Of a DNA stretch of 64,000 nt, positions 45,261 through 58,500 are shown one piece after another (the stretch's first letter is position 1; each line of letters begins with the position of its first letter). The position numbers were made by a program, and so were the translations under genes. The notes beneath the pieces were generated by a model. It saw only the letters and a program-made list of their open reading frames with translations. It searched no databases and had not been told where the DNA came from. Source of the stretch: Ottelia alismoides (Eukaryota; Streptophyta; Magnoliopsida; Alismatales; Hydrocharitaceae); contig JAZKJV010011399.1 in the NCBI GenBank assembly GCA_037367405.1, positions 124,001-188,000 on the forward strand, given 5' to 3'.

Positions 45261-48049
45261 AAGAAAATTCATGATGAACATTGAGAAATTTACAAAATCA
45301 GTAGACTTCTAGTCCTTAAACTCTCCACTGACAGATTCTGAAAATGCAACATCAATTTGCTACTTAAATTTATTTATACAACTTTAAAAAGTTAATAACA
45401 TTTTAATCCTTCAATATAGTAAAAGCATGTTTAATGCTAGACAAATCGTTGAATACCACAAAAAATATTGGGATCTAAGAAAGATCTTTCTTAGACTATG
45501 TCCAAAAAGGTTAAGATGCAAAAGATCAAGCTATCGAATAGTGAAAATCGCATTCTTTTGTTAAGAATATTTTTTAATTAACTAATTCATAACCATCACA
45601 ATTATAAGAAGTTGTTAAATTAAGTCTCAGTTAAACTACAACATGTTCATGCTTAACAAGTTTAAAAAATACTCTCAAGCTTACATGACTAGTTTGTCCT
45701 TTCAAAAGAGAGATCAATTCATGGCCATAGATCACACAGTTCATAGTGAGATTTGTATACAATTTAAATACATATGTGTATATGCACGTGCGTGTATGTG
45801 TGCATTTACCTATATCTACTTTAAACAAAACTTGGTTCATTTTCTCGTCAAGAATTTAAATAAAAAATGTTGTAAAAATTATTTCCAACATCTATCATAG
45901 GTTGATTCACACTTATAAGTTATTCTTTTAACCATCTACTAAAGAAAAATATTTTAGTTTACTTTAAGGAGTTGCTAATAGTGTACATGCTTGTGATGAG
46001 ACATTTCCATCAGTTCTCAAAAGCTACATGTCCTCTTTGATATCGTTCATGTAAATATGCAACATTAAGTTGTTCTTATGTATTGTGAATACTCATTGTA
46101 GAGAATCCACTTCATTCCATTATGGATTTTCAAATAGACTTTTGTCAAAACATGTCTTTATGTATCAGTTCCTTCGTGTTTCCGTGTATTAAATCATTAA
46201 TCCAAAATTGGCTCCTTTTGGGTATCCATTCAACTAGTTGTCGGGTTCAAACATATGTAATATGCACTTGTTCTTAGGTTTAGATTTTGATTTGTACCGC
46301 GATTCTAGTTCTATTGGTGAGTTTGGCTAAGTCATGTACAAGCATATCGAGTTTTTTTCCTAGTCCATCTTTTACAAGTATATTGTCTTTTCCTTTTTCT
46401 AGTAATTAGTTCATTTAGTGGCATGTCTCCTTCATTTAGCAATCGATTCATGTGACTAAAAGCGAGTTTAATTTATATTGTACTATTCTCAAGTAACAAG
46501 TATGTTTCATTTTTCTCAATGACTTGTTTTCAAGCTTATTTTTTGATTTCACATAAAAATCTTTTGTATGCATCTAGAATATCATTACTTGACTCAATTA
46601 TGTCTCAATTTATTTGTCATAAGATAAATTTGCACATTTTTCGTCCTATCTTGATCATACTTTCATCTCTTTCACTTGAGTTGATGTAGGAGACATCCCA
46701 AGAGACCTCAAATGCCATCATCTTGAAAGTCCATCTCTTTTATTTTGGTCTCCCTTCTTTTTGTGTTCTTTGATTTTTAACATATGTCCCTTCTTCTTGT
46801 TGTTGTAGTATGTTATGCTCCTCTTTCTTTAGTGTGTTCTTTTTTCCGATCCCCTTTTCGTCATCTTTAGATACTCCACATTAATATTTATGCGTCCTAG
46901 TCATTCCTCGTATCAATATCAGAACGATTACTTAGCTTGACCATAAGGCGAGAGTTTTGCTTTTTTGCAAACTTATTTTTCCCTAGCATATGCATGTAAT
47001 TAGCTACTTATTCTTCTACTAGTAGATTAGATATTGTCTTCCTCAATCACAATCACCTCGCGATTTGCATTCTTTGTTGAGTGTTTGAAAGAACATTTTG
47101 TCCTTTTCTCCATTTGCGTAGTCCTCCCAAGACCTTTGAGCGCAAATTTATCTTTGTGAACCTTCTAAGTTCTTTGACAGTTGTGCCTAGCCTCAACATG
47201 AAGGATTTGTACTCTTACTTTTGAGTTTAGATTTTAAGACTTCTTTTCTTAGTCGATTTCCTTCATTGGGTGAGGTTTTCCTTATCTAGTTTGTGTAGTG
47301 TTATCCATTGAAGTAAGGATGATGGTCTGTGAAGAGCTCCTTAGTGCGAGTGGTGGAGTTTGTAGAGGTCGTAGATCATCCATGTATGGATGTGAATCCC
47401 TAATCACTGTCTAAATCAAATGAAAATGCATTAAAGTGTGGTGAATAGTGTTTTATGAGACATATTATTTGATAGAAGATAATGTAATATCATGCAACAA
47501 CAAGAAGACAATCAGCTAGAAATGTGATTTATACAAGGTTGTCATGTGTAAACTTTAGCTTACTTAGGACTTCCAAACTCTCCAAGGAAGTTGTTTATGG
47601 GGTAGATTAATCATTAAAACAAATGTACAGCTCTTTCAAGAAGTTTATTTTACAGTTGGACTTGAAGACTTTAGATTTTAAATATTTCATGTTTAAGAGT
47701 TTCATCTATTTCAGTTCATCACACCTTGAGACATAAAGTGGTTTTCGCCCATAAACTTGAAAAGTTATGTATCAATCCAGATCTCCAAGAGACGACAGTG
47801 TGGATTCAAAATTTGGCTAACGGAATCTCTGTGCAAGTGATACATGAAACTTGCAGATCTGTAGAGAAAAAAAGATATTTATATTCTACTGGTTAAATAA
47901 TCTTACAATTGAACAGAAAACCTACCATCTCACTTAAAAAAGATTTTTCTTTTCGTGTTGCAAAAGGATAAAGAAATCAATGTCCATCTTTATTGGGAAG
48001 ATGTCCACAAAACAAAGGATAATAAAGGAGACAAAAAAATAGATCACAT
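45261..48049. other. AT-rich interval, probably old retrotransposon remains
   Basis: No gene is supported. Scattered minus-strand text suggests more of the copia element whose pol lies at 44040-45260 (its gag side), but I cannot align domains with confidence. Short ORFs are not convincing. Confidence 0.4.
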
Positions 48050-48555
48050 ATCTAGGTGTTTTTTGGTTCCACCCAAACATTTGAAAAATGGTTGAAATGG
48101 ATTGGGTTATGTAAGTTTTGAGTTGGATTAGACCCAAATCATAATATTTATTTGGCTTTTAGGTTGGACGGTGGGTCTCATGTATTGACGAACCCACCCA
48201 AATAATCCAAACTCAAAGTCTGTGCAACTCGTAATTTTATATTAATTTATAATGATATGAATATGCTTAGTACATATGTTTAAAAAAAGTAGTTCTACAA
48301 ACTTTGGACTAAGGAATATATTTATCATATGAGCTCTTGCTGAACACCAACCTATCGATATAATTTTAAATTTTTCCGGTCATAGATGTCATATGAAGTC
48401 TAGTTTTGACCCAAACCGATCGGTTCAAATCCACAACTCAAATAGTTTCACCCAATTTAATTTGATTGGATCATGAGTGGTCATTTTCTTAACCCAAACA
48501 AAATCCACCCCGAATTATTTAACTCAAACCCACCCAAACCAATCAAACATCTACG
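48050..48555. mobile_element. Possible MITE-like inverted-repeat element
   Basis: The left end TAGGTGTTTTTTGGTT and the right end (reversed) TAGATGTTTGATTGGTT form an imperfect inverted repeat, about 500 bp apart. The interior has several copies of AACCCAC/ACCCAAA on both strands. No clear target duplication; weak call. Confidence 0.3.
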
Positions 48556-50156
48556 CCAACACACATCTGGCGTGATGGGAGCATCGCATTCGCATTGCCG
48601 TGAAATTCAAAGTTTCATGTTCTCTGTTAATTTCATCGTTCATGATTGCTGGTCTATCCATGAAAAAATTAGACGTTTGTTGTGGTGGAATTGGAGTATA
48701 TATTTTGTTTTCCCCTTTTTAATGATTTGGATATCCCTTTCTCAACTTGGATGATCTGAAAAAGGATAAGAAGGTTCGACTGGTATGAGAAATTTTTTAC
48801 ATGAAACATCCATTATGAGAATTATATGTATTAATCATCATTGTATGCACAAGTGCTCCTGTATGACTTCTTTACAATTGGCAAGTTACATGAGACCATG
48901 GCCTCAATTTCGATCGAAATTCAACCGAAATTTCGATCGAAATTCCACCGAAATTCCATCGAAATTCTGTTTTGGTCGATACTAAAATGGTGACCGAAAC
49001 CGACATTTAAAGCCTTGCATGAGACAATCTTACTTGTGCTTTCTCACCAAGATGTAGATCCGTTCCAACAGCAGAAGAGAAAAGAAAGGCTCATTTTTGC
49101 ATTTGAATTTTTCTGTTCAGTATTCATTTTTCCTCGTTAGGATTCGAAGTTTGTCATATAGATAACTTTCTCAATCCTTTCCAATATGATGGATACTCAG
49201 CAAAATCGATAACAAAGTACAAGCATCTTCCCTGTGTTAGGCTGAGAAATAGTATGCGATAATGCGAAAGGATTCTGTTAGAAAGGAGGAGCTCCACATT
49301 TGAACAAACAACTGCTAGAAAAATCACACTTTCTACAAATGCAAAGCTTGTGAACACCAGATGCCTGATGAGATGTGCCTCTTTGAAGCACACAATGCAT
49401 GGCCTGGATCTGTTGCGCTGCTCGTGTCCATAGGAAAAGGATTCTAATCGTTGGAAGCTGATCCAACAGCCAGCATCGTGAGAATTTCTGCCTAGGTTAA
49501 AGGATGTAAAATCTGGTATCATGTATTAACTAGGTGTGAAATTCAAGAAATGGGTAAGAATATATGGGTATTGATAGGAAAATGATGGGTCCATGCTCTA
49601 AACAATTTGTTAACATGGTATCAAATTTGTCAATAAAGAAATAAACACCAGTAAGAATGTAATACTAATGACAAAATGACTAAAATGATGTGTAACCAAA
49701 CGCTGCGGCATTGTGGCGTCATTAGGTGGTTTAAAGTATACCTGGTTGTAGAAAAGACCGTGTAGATCAAGATTAACTCAGCAGCAGAGAGGGAGAAAAT
49801 AATGTTACGCAGAAATAACCCGTCTTCTAGGAGTGTTAGATCAAAGGCTGTCCAATATAGTCATTCAAACATTAGCCAAAAACATTGATTTCTATCCATG
49901 CTAGTATAAGACAATTACATCCGTAGGTTCCACAAGAATATGGTACATCAGCTATATCTCGTTCATTATACAATGCAACTTATTTTAAGGTCCGCCAAAA
50001 TGCTATAAAAAAGCTACATAAACAACATTTTTTGATGTTAAATTGGGGCATGCGTCCAGAAAAAACAAGCAGATTTCAAGGCATTAATGATACCTACAAT
50101 AAGAAGCAGATACAACTATTGACACGCCTCAAGCTTCAAGGAACACTAAGTCGTAT
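48556..50156. other. Interval downstream of the MTV1-like gene
   Basis: The right part (about 49700-50156) probably includes the 3' untranslated region of the minus-strand gene. A short reiteration of TTTCGATCGAAATT-type text lies at 48905-48968. A 122-codon minus ORF (49522-49154) has no recognisable family and is not called. Confidence 0.45.
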
Positions 50157-52463
50157 TTAGACAACTCTCTTCCCTCCACGGGCAGCGGAAACATGATCCT
50201 GCACCATTAGATGCAACGAATTTCAGAAAAATACAACCAATGGAATAAAATGTGTATGAGGATAATCTAAGAGCATATCACAGAAGAAATTCATTAATTT
50301 GATACTGAAGCTTTTCTATAAAGAAACACAGTCTAATTATTTCAGAATTCAACGCATCAAATTAATGTATACATAGAAGTCTTTAAACCAGATTATTCTA
50401 TATGATATGAAATAAAAGTAATTGTGTTTAAAAGTCCTATGTTGTTCTGCACCCTCCAATAATGATACCACTTGCAATAAGAAGAATATTATACGACGAA
50501 CAGTAAGTAAATCATTGTTTTACAATGTCAAAGCCAGTAAAAGTTTTGCAGTAAGATGACCGGTATAAATGTCCTATATTTATAGAAAGAATTCATGGTG
50601 ATTTTTGTATTTTCCATTGTATTTTTATGCCATTACACATATGAGCTATCAACTGAAAACTGGAAAAGGTGAAGCAAATATAACATAGAAAAGCAACATT
50701 TGCTGCTTATACCCTGAAACGTGTATCTAAAGGCAACCTCAAGGTACCAAAAAATCAGCAGTTTGAGACAAATGTCGGAAAAAGTCAACACGATAATAGA
50801 CAAAATACTAATAACCAGTTTCAATTAAGTGCATACCGAAATAAAATCGAATGCTTTTGTCTCCTTCTTTGAGCTGCTCAAGGTTGTGCTGAAACTTTGA
50901 ACTGGATTACTAGTGGGCCGGAAAATGTCAGGAAGCACCGATGTGTGGTTTCCAGCACTAGCATCAAGAGATGGATGTGAAAATCCAGAACCAAAATTAC
51001 CAATGTTCTGGTATTGTAGTTGCTGAGCAGCGAAGTTGTTCATGGCTCCATAATTCACAGCTTGGGGAGCAAAAGCCTGATTGAGCATAACGTTTGGAGG
51101 AATCTGGTAAACCGGTTGGGCAAAAATGTTCGGGTTCATACCCATCATTTGAGAACCTAAACCACCAGCGAAAGCTTCACTAGTATGATAATTTGGCAGA
51201 CTGTTTGCAGCGGCGAATGCGAATGCATCTCCACCTACTTGCTTGTTCTGTATCGGTGTCTCATTTACAGACAAAGCTGCCAATAAATCAGGTACATCTT
51301 TCTTTTTCGCTTTCTGATCTACATGGGAATTGAACATATCGGCCAAATCAGATGCCTGATTGATAGCAGGCTTGTTTATTTGGTCACTGGATTTCTCATC
51401 AATCAGGCCTGAAAATAAATCATCAGCATGGTTCTTATCTTCACTTGAATGAAAGGAGACATCGGCAAAGGGATCTTCTTCAGCATTACTCCTGTTAATT
51501 CCTGTGCTGGTTGTTGATTCAATGCCAAAAAGATCATCAATTAAAACTCCCGCTGGCTTGAGTTCCAAATTGTCAACGTTCAAATGTTTTGCACCAGAAT
51601 CTTCACTTCCATAATCACCAGGATCACCAGTATCTATCAAATCTGACATCAGAGGAGGGACTGCAACATCCTTGGAAGTGGTGGTTTCTCCTGGATGACT
51701 AGTCACCCCAGAAGAATTCTCACCTTCTAGAAGACTCAAGACCTGGACAAAACGAGGAAAGACGAAAATCTTAGTATGTATTTTGTTTTGGCCTGATAAA
51801 GGCCATTTGCACACTATATTGTATATCAGCGTTTCATAATCACAGCATTGGCATACAAAGAGCACGAAAAAAGGAAAATAAGAAACAGTCAAATGCATGA
51901 TTCCTGAATAAATGGGAAAAGCACTTTTTTGTTGATAATCGAGCATGTTAACAGGAGCTCAAGTAATTTAAAAAAAACAGCACTAACAATATTTTGGCCT
52001 TGGAAATAGATTGACTCTTTCTAAATTGAAATCAAGATAGGTTATTATAATCAAGAAAAACTCGTAAATAGACATAATGGATCGTTTTTAAAAAAATCAA
52101 AGAATCTAAAATTTAAGTCTCATGGAAATTTTCACTCACTTGGTAATGCCAATTTTTAAATATACTTTTTCATTATTTTGTTCTCAAAAATCTTGACTCA
52201 AGTATAAGAAGTAAATTTCCAACGGAGGGGCCAACCATCCTGACAGCAAATAAGTACATGAGAACAAAATATGAAATCAAACCACTATCGGCATCAGGGA
52301 AATCTACCTTGCTGGCCTTCTCTCTTAGGGAGACTTGAGGGGCTTCGGCACATTTTCTTACATGTTCGCTATTTTCATTGAAATAAGACATTATAACTAA
52401 GAAGCTCTCATCATCCTTGCTCCGTACAATGGACTCCAGGACGCATATAGCTTTCATACGAAC
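50157..52463 (-). CDS. ENTH/VHS epsin-like protein (MTV1-like), 3' three exons
   Basis: Likely a trans-Golgi clathrin adaptor of vacuolar sorting, as Arabidopsis MTV1. Exons on the minus strand: 52463-52308 (52 codons, VRMKAICVLESIVRSKDDES to LREKASK, the last conserved block of the VHS-like second domain), 51742-50837 (302 codons) and 50198-50157 (13 codons plus TAA). All three junctions keep the frame: CAG acceptors at 52464 and 51743, donors AAG/GTAGAT and TCG/GTATGC, and acceptor CAG before 50198. The middle exon is a long disordered linker with Asp/Phe/Gly motifs (DDLFG, DDLFSGLID, DAFAFAA) and C-terminal KAFDFIS. LFxGL and FxF-type motifs resemble the AP-4-binding motifs of the animal relative tepsin. 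The N-terminal ENTH/VHS exons are not found up to 64000; they may lie beyond the window or be lost. Confidence 0.82.
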
Positions 52464-53881
52464 CTGTCAAGTTGGGGAACAATTAAATAAGATCCTCATT
52501 GACAGAATATAAAACATCCATACACAAAATTCAAATATTCAAGCCGCTGCTGAAGATACTCTGTACTAGAGACAAAAGGAAGTTAGGGTAGAAAATGTGG
52601 CAGAGCTTGCAAATCTTAAGGCAATATGTGAGCTTGGGAGGAAAGAAAATTGTCAAATGGCCCGAACAGGGGAGGTGTTCATTGTGATAGACACGGACTC
52701 ACGATGGCACGGTAAGGTGGTGGTGGGTCCTTGGAGGAAGAAGGATGAAGGTGGCATTATTTGTATTGTAGATTTCAAGATGCTTTGAAGGGTGAAAATA
52801 TGAATATATATATATATAGATAGATTCTGTTTGATCTAACAATAATAGGAATGAAAGTTAACTCATAGGAGTTGCAGTGTAAGAATAAGTTTATGAGGTC
52901 ATGATGTAATTACAATATTTTTGGAGTTACCATATTTTCAAAAGTTTGAAGGAATATAGTGTAAAAACCACAGTTTAACAGCCATTCTTAGGATGTTATT
53001 TGAGTGTAATTGTGCGTTATTATTATACATGTATGCACATGTATGTATGTGTGAAGGGCATGTATACAGTGTATAAATGTTCCAAAAAAACATGGTCTAG
53101 TACCTAATAATCACTTGTTAACATCAATAGTCCCGAGGAAAGAATAAACTCTCACAAACCAGATTTTGTACTGTGAATGTTGATCATATAGACCAATATT
53201 TAACCTTGGAAAAAGACTAATTGATAAGAGGAAAATAGACATGTATTATAAGTGACCAAGCCCATATGGATTATCGCACCAATGCAATGACTTAAAAAGT
53301 TCAAATTTTTAATACCGAGAAAAAAGGAAGTTTTTCCAACTTAAATTTGATGAAAGGAAATCATTAGTATGACATTTTTTATTTTAATCTATTTTGAATA
53401 TGACAAACAGTGGACTATAATTGGCCAAATTAATCATTCATCACATCCCAGCGAATATGAGGAAAAACTTAGTTTTTTTCTTTCTATGAAGGAAAAGGAT
53501 GCAATTCAAAAGTTAGTGCATTCCACATTTCCTTCGTTAAAAAAATCCAACAAAGATCTAATCTTCCATAAAAAATCAGGACCAAATTTCACATACAATA
53601 TTTTCTATACTAGGCATCTTTCACCAAAAGACAACTCCATTTCTCCAGTACATGTCACCCAAAGTGCAACTTGCAACTTTTCTTGGTTATGATTATGCAG
53701 CCATCAAAACTTCAAAAAACACCACCAAATACCAGTCATCAATTATGCAGAATGAATAAGTTCCACTCGACATCAGACAAACTCTTCGCAGAAACTAATA
53801 AAAGAAAAAAAGAGAGTTACTTCATGCCCACATCCTTCGTTAAATGAAACCCAAACCCAGCTTACACGATTTCTTCCACCT
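52464..53881. other. Upstream intron or flank of the MTV1-like gene
   Basis: AT-rich, with no further exon of the family recognised on the minus strand. A short TA repeat lies at about 52804-52817. A 63-codon + ORF (52597-52788) is Gly/Lys-rich without family likeness. Confidence 0.45.
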
Positions 53882-54197
53882 TCTTAATATTATCTTGGTG
53901 TAGCTCTGATCAAGGATAAGATGCGAGAAAATCGCCTAAGGTGGTTTGGTCATTTGCAAAGGAGGTCAGCTAATGCACTGGTTAGGAGATGCGAGTTTTG
54001 GGATGTTGTGCCGGCTAAGCGAGGACGAGAACCCAAGAAGAGTTGGAATAAGACTATACGAAGGGATCTTAATTTTTTTGGATATAAGCCCGAGCTTGAC
54101 CCAAGATAGATCTGAATGAACGCAAAGAATCCATCTAGCCAATCCTACTTAATTGTGGGAAAAGACTTTGTTGTTGTTGTTGTCTTAATATTACCTT
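53882..54197 (+). mobile_element. 5'-truncated L1-type LINE with target duplications
   Basis: 53897-54182 is the extreme 3' end of a plant LINE: the C-terminal text MRENRLRWFGHLQRR, then RRDLNFFGYKPELDPR and TAG, a short 3' UTR and a TTG-repeat tail (about 54169-54182). It is flanked by TCTTAATATTATCTT (53882-53896) and TCTTAATATTACCTT (54183-54197), a 15-bp target duplication with one mismatch. It lies just upstream of the MTV1-like exons, possibly in an intron. Confidence 0.88.
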
Positions 54198-55427
54198 ACA
54201 GTCCTCACAGTCATACAAAATAGTCTTCAGCGAGCACAAATATTGCAAATCTGCAGAAATCCCTAACCAGGGCTAACTCGCTGCCATAATGACACATCTT
54301 AGCAACATGCCAACATATAAACAAGCCTTGATCATGAAAAAAACATTGTCCATATCAACATATTAGGAATATTTGACATTGACCAACAATTTGATATCAA
54401 AGAAAAAACATAGCGAGACAACCTAACCCTCGGCCAACTCCAGGAAGAATAAAAAAAATCTATATGCGGCACACAGATAAGTTTTTGATGTTTGACAAAG
54501 GGTGAACCCTGTAAGACCAGCATTCATGGAAGTAGTAGCATGTATATTTAACCATATATCTGAACTGCATTCCTGAAGAGGGTCAGCGACAGCAATACTG
54601 GTAGTCGACATGTTAAGAGCATATATATCTGTCAGTAATTGATGAGACTTAAGAACACCCATGTTAATAGTGACCATGTGCATGCAATATCAAATAGAAT
54701 GCCACTGCATATTACCATAATTTACATGATAGCTTGTTTTCAATGGAGATTGTTTCATGCATGAAAGTGCTTATTTTTGTTTCTAAATACTACTTAAGTC
54801 GGCTTCTATAGCATAAATTTAAAAATCAAAAGATAATTGTCATTTTTTAAAACAAGAACCAAGCCTTTTCCCACTTTACAAGGATTTTTTGCCTGAATTC
54901 TTTACTTCCAGAAAGATCTAATTTGGGTCTTAACCGAGCTTAGATCCAATTATTTCTTATTTCTAAAAAAATAAAAGTCATGTAGAACCGCATATATCTC
55001 ACACATACACCCCGGCATCTTTGATCCTTGCTTAAAATCCATTACCAGTCCAAATTCTGAATAAATCCCTTCTCTCAAATTCAGGTTGAAACAGCCTACA
55101 ACCCTGAGCATGATCAAGCAAACATCATTCCAGAAGGGCAGAAATTTCTAGGAAGAAAATCCCCACATCCCATTCCATAAGTATCATAATGCACACGGGC
55201 TACCTTTCTTCATAAAGTGTTCCTACTATCCAACAACTTCATCAACCCCTTTGCGATCTAATCATTAAAACACAGCTTAATGCACCTTCAAGCCACTTCG
55301 CCCAATCAATTTGCAAACATCGTCCCAAACCACAAGATTAATCTTTTACTTTAATACAAGGCCCTTCCACAAAAATTTCTTTATAATAGTCCACTTCAGT
55401 GAAGATGGAAAAAGAAAAATGAGCATG
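54198..55427. other. Unassigned interval between LINE and copia element
   Basis: No gene recognised. Short ORFs on both strands have no family likeness. It may be intron or upstream sequence of the MTV1-like gene. Confidence 0.4.
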
Positions 55428-55432
55428 GGATA

Positions 55433-55578
55433 TGTTAGAGCAAAACACTTCGTTGTTATTCCATATAGCCCTAGGGTCTCTTATATAGAGAGAAAACCCT
55501 TGGGTAAATTACATAGATAGACAAAGGGAAAATAAGAAATACGTAACGGTACATCGTGACATAACGTAAACCTCTACA
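55433..55578 (-). repeat. 3' LTR of young copia element
   Basis: 146 bp; on + it reads TGTTAGAGC ... CCTCTACA. The TATA-like text CTCTTATATAGAG (on +) is symmetrical and present in both LTRs. Confidence 0.93.
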
Positions 55579-55585
55579 CTCCCCC

Positions 55586-58500
55586 TCAAGATGGAGCATA
55601 GATATCTATCATACTCAGCTTGGAAGAACATCTCTGGAAAGGTCCTCTGAGCAATGGCTAGGTAATTATATCAGCAGTCTGGTCCTCTGAATTGACATGT
55701 GAAGTGGAAATGAAGCCCTTCTGGATCATGTCTCTAGTGTAGTGACAATCTACCTCGATATGCTTCGTTCTTTCGTGAAATGTTGGATTATTGGCAATGA
55801 ACAACGCTGCTTGATTGTCACACTGAAGCTGCATGGGTAAAGAGACATTCACATTCAAGTCTTCCAAGAGTGCTCGAACCCACATCATTTTTGTGCTTGC
55901 TTGTGCCATGGCCCTATATTCGGATTCAACACTAGATCTTGCCACAACAGTTTGTTTCTTGCTTTTCCAAGAAACCAGAGAGCTTCCTATAAAGATAGCA
56001 AACCCTGAAGTAGACTTACGATCCTTTGGGCACCCTGCATAGTCTGCGTCTGCACAAGCGGAAATGGACAAATCTGTGTTCTTTCTAAATAGCAAACCTG
56101 AGCCTGGAGAAGATTTTAGGTATCTCAGTATCATGTACGGTGCTTCCATATGGACTTGCCTAGGCTGCTCCATAAATTGACTCACACGGCTTACAGCAAA
56201 AGCAATATCAGGTCTAGTTATGGTAATGTACAGAAGCTTACCCACCATCTCTCTATATCTTCTTTTGTCCACCTCTTCAGTATCATTGTCATACAGTTTC
56301 ATACTTGGGTCCATAGGAGTGCTCGATGGTCTGCATCCAATCATTCCTGTCTCAACAAGCAAGTCTGTAACATATTTCCTTTGGGTCATCACCAAACCTT
56401 GTGCATTTCTCGCAAATTCTATCCCCAGAAAGTATCGTATGGTACCCAGATCCTTCATAACAAACTGACTGCCCAAGAGGGCTTTAGTCATCTCGACTCC
56501 CTGAGCATCATCTCCTGTAACGATAATATCATCAAAATATATCATAACAACAACTGTACCTCTGAGAGTCTTCTGAATAAACAACGAATGGTCCGCATTA
56601 AATCTCTTGAACCCCTGTCATTCGATCAGTTGAGAGAGCTTTTGGAACCATGCCCATGGACTCTATTTAAGACCATAAATCGCCTTATGAAGTCTACACA
56701 CCATGTGAGTCTCCCCCTCAGCAGTAAAACCTGGTGGCTACTGCATGTAGACTTCCTCATGTAGATCTCCATATAGAAATGCATTCTTGACATCAAGTTG
56801 AAAAATGGGTCAATCACGTACCACAGCTACGGATAAAAGGATGCGAAGCGTCGAGTGTCGAGCCACTGGTGAAAAAGTATCCAAGTAGTCGACGCCATAT
56901 GTTTGGGTAAAGCCGCGTGCAACAAGTCTTGCCTTGTACCGATCAAGACGGCCATCTGCATGATATTTAACTGTGAACACCCATTTGCAACTAACCACAG
57001 ACGCACCTGATGGAATAGGAACCAGGGTCCAAGTCCCTCTAGACTGTAAAGCACGCATCTCTTCCTCCATAGCCAACTTCCAGCACTCAATCTTCATTGC
57101 CTCCTGATAGGTCTGTGGTATCTCCACTGAAGACACAGCTGCTGCAAACCTCTGGAAATCACCAGTAAGACGATGAAAGGATACCTGAGACGCAAGAGGA
57201 TAGGACACACATTTCCTCTTCGACCTTCGAAGTGCAATAGGAATATCAATATCATTATCCACGGCACTGACTGGCGGATCCACCTCTTGTAGCAAAGATT
57301 CCTACACCGGTACATTATCTAACCCATCATTAGTAGCCGTATCGGAGCATACCTGAGGCGTGGTGGATGGTTGACTTGTAGCTTGAGCAGGCCCCGACCG
57401 TCGTGTGTAGAACTTAGGAAATGGAGGAATGGGGTGATATTGAGGTGGTGGTGGTGGTGGTGATGGCGGAGTGGATTCAGGTTGACCCAGACTTGGAGGT
57501 GGAGGAACATAGACATGATTACCTGGAGATGTGGAAGAAGAAATCAATCTGTCACCTGCTGGGGAGAAGTACATAACAGGTTCAAAAAATGTAACGTCTG
57601 CACTAACATAGTACTTGTCGTTGATAGGATCATAGCATCGATAGCCCTTCTGTGTCCGAGAGTAACCTACAAAGACACACTTAACAGCTCTAGGAAAGAG
57701 CTTGTCAAGTCCTGGAGACAAGCGGTGAACAAAGGCAACTGTACCAAAGACACGAGGTGTAAGTGAAAATAAATCCTTCTCAGGAAAGAGAACAGAAATT
57801 GGAGGTTTCTCCCCAAGAACCGAAGAAGGCATACGATTGACCAAGTAGCATGTTGTAAGTATAGCATCTCCCCAAAATGCTAATGGCGCACAACTCTAAA
57901 TAAGTAATGTTCGAGCAATATCAAGAAAATGACGATGTTTCCTTTCCGCGACACCATTCTGTTGTGATGTGTAAGCACAGGAAGTTTGGTGAATAATGCC
58001 TTTAGAGGAAAGAAACTGAGAAAGAGAACGAGTACAGAATTCCAATGCATTATCCGTGCGCACATATTTAACATTAAAAGAAAAAACATTCTGCACTTCA
58101 TTGATAAGATTCTTGATAACACTTCCTGCTTCAGATTTATTCTTGAGAAGAAAAGTCCAAGAGACACGAGAAAAATCATCAACCACGACCAGATAAAACT
58201 TGTGTCCCGGATGATCAGGGACACGACTAGGACCCCAAATGTCTATATGAAACAACTCAAACGGGGAGCTACTGCTCCGACTCTGATGACTTGGGAAGCT
58301 AGAACGATGATGCTTCCCTAACTGACAAGCTTCGCAACGAAATGATGAATTCGGAGAGATCTGAGGCAGGAGGTGACGCATTTTCTGGAGAGAAAGGTGA
58401 CCAAATCGAAGATGCCACGTATACGGAGAAACTGATCCCTGTGAGTGAAGAGAGACGCCAGCATAGGAATTTCGGACCAGACAATATAAGCCATTATGCT

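Noticed and set aside
49154..49522. 122-codon minus-strand ORF downstream of the MTV1-like gene
   Set aside because: No domain, and a Ser/Phe/Leu composition typical of chance translation of AT-rich DNA. It is not linked to the gene by frame or splice sites.
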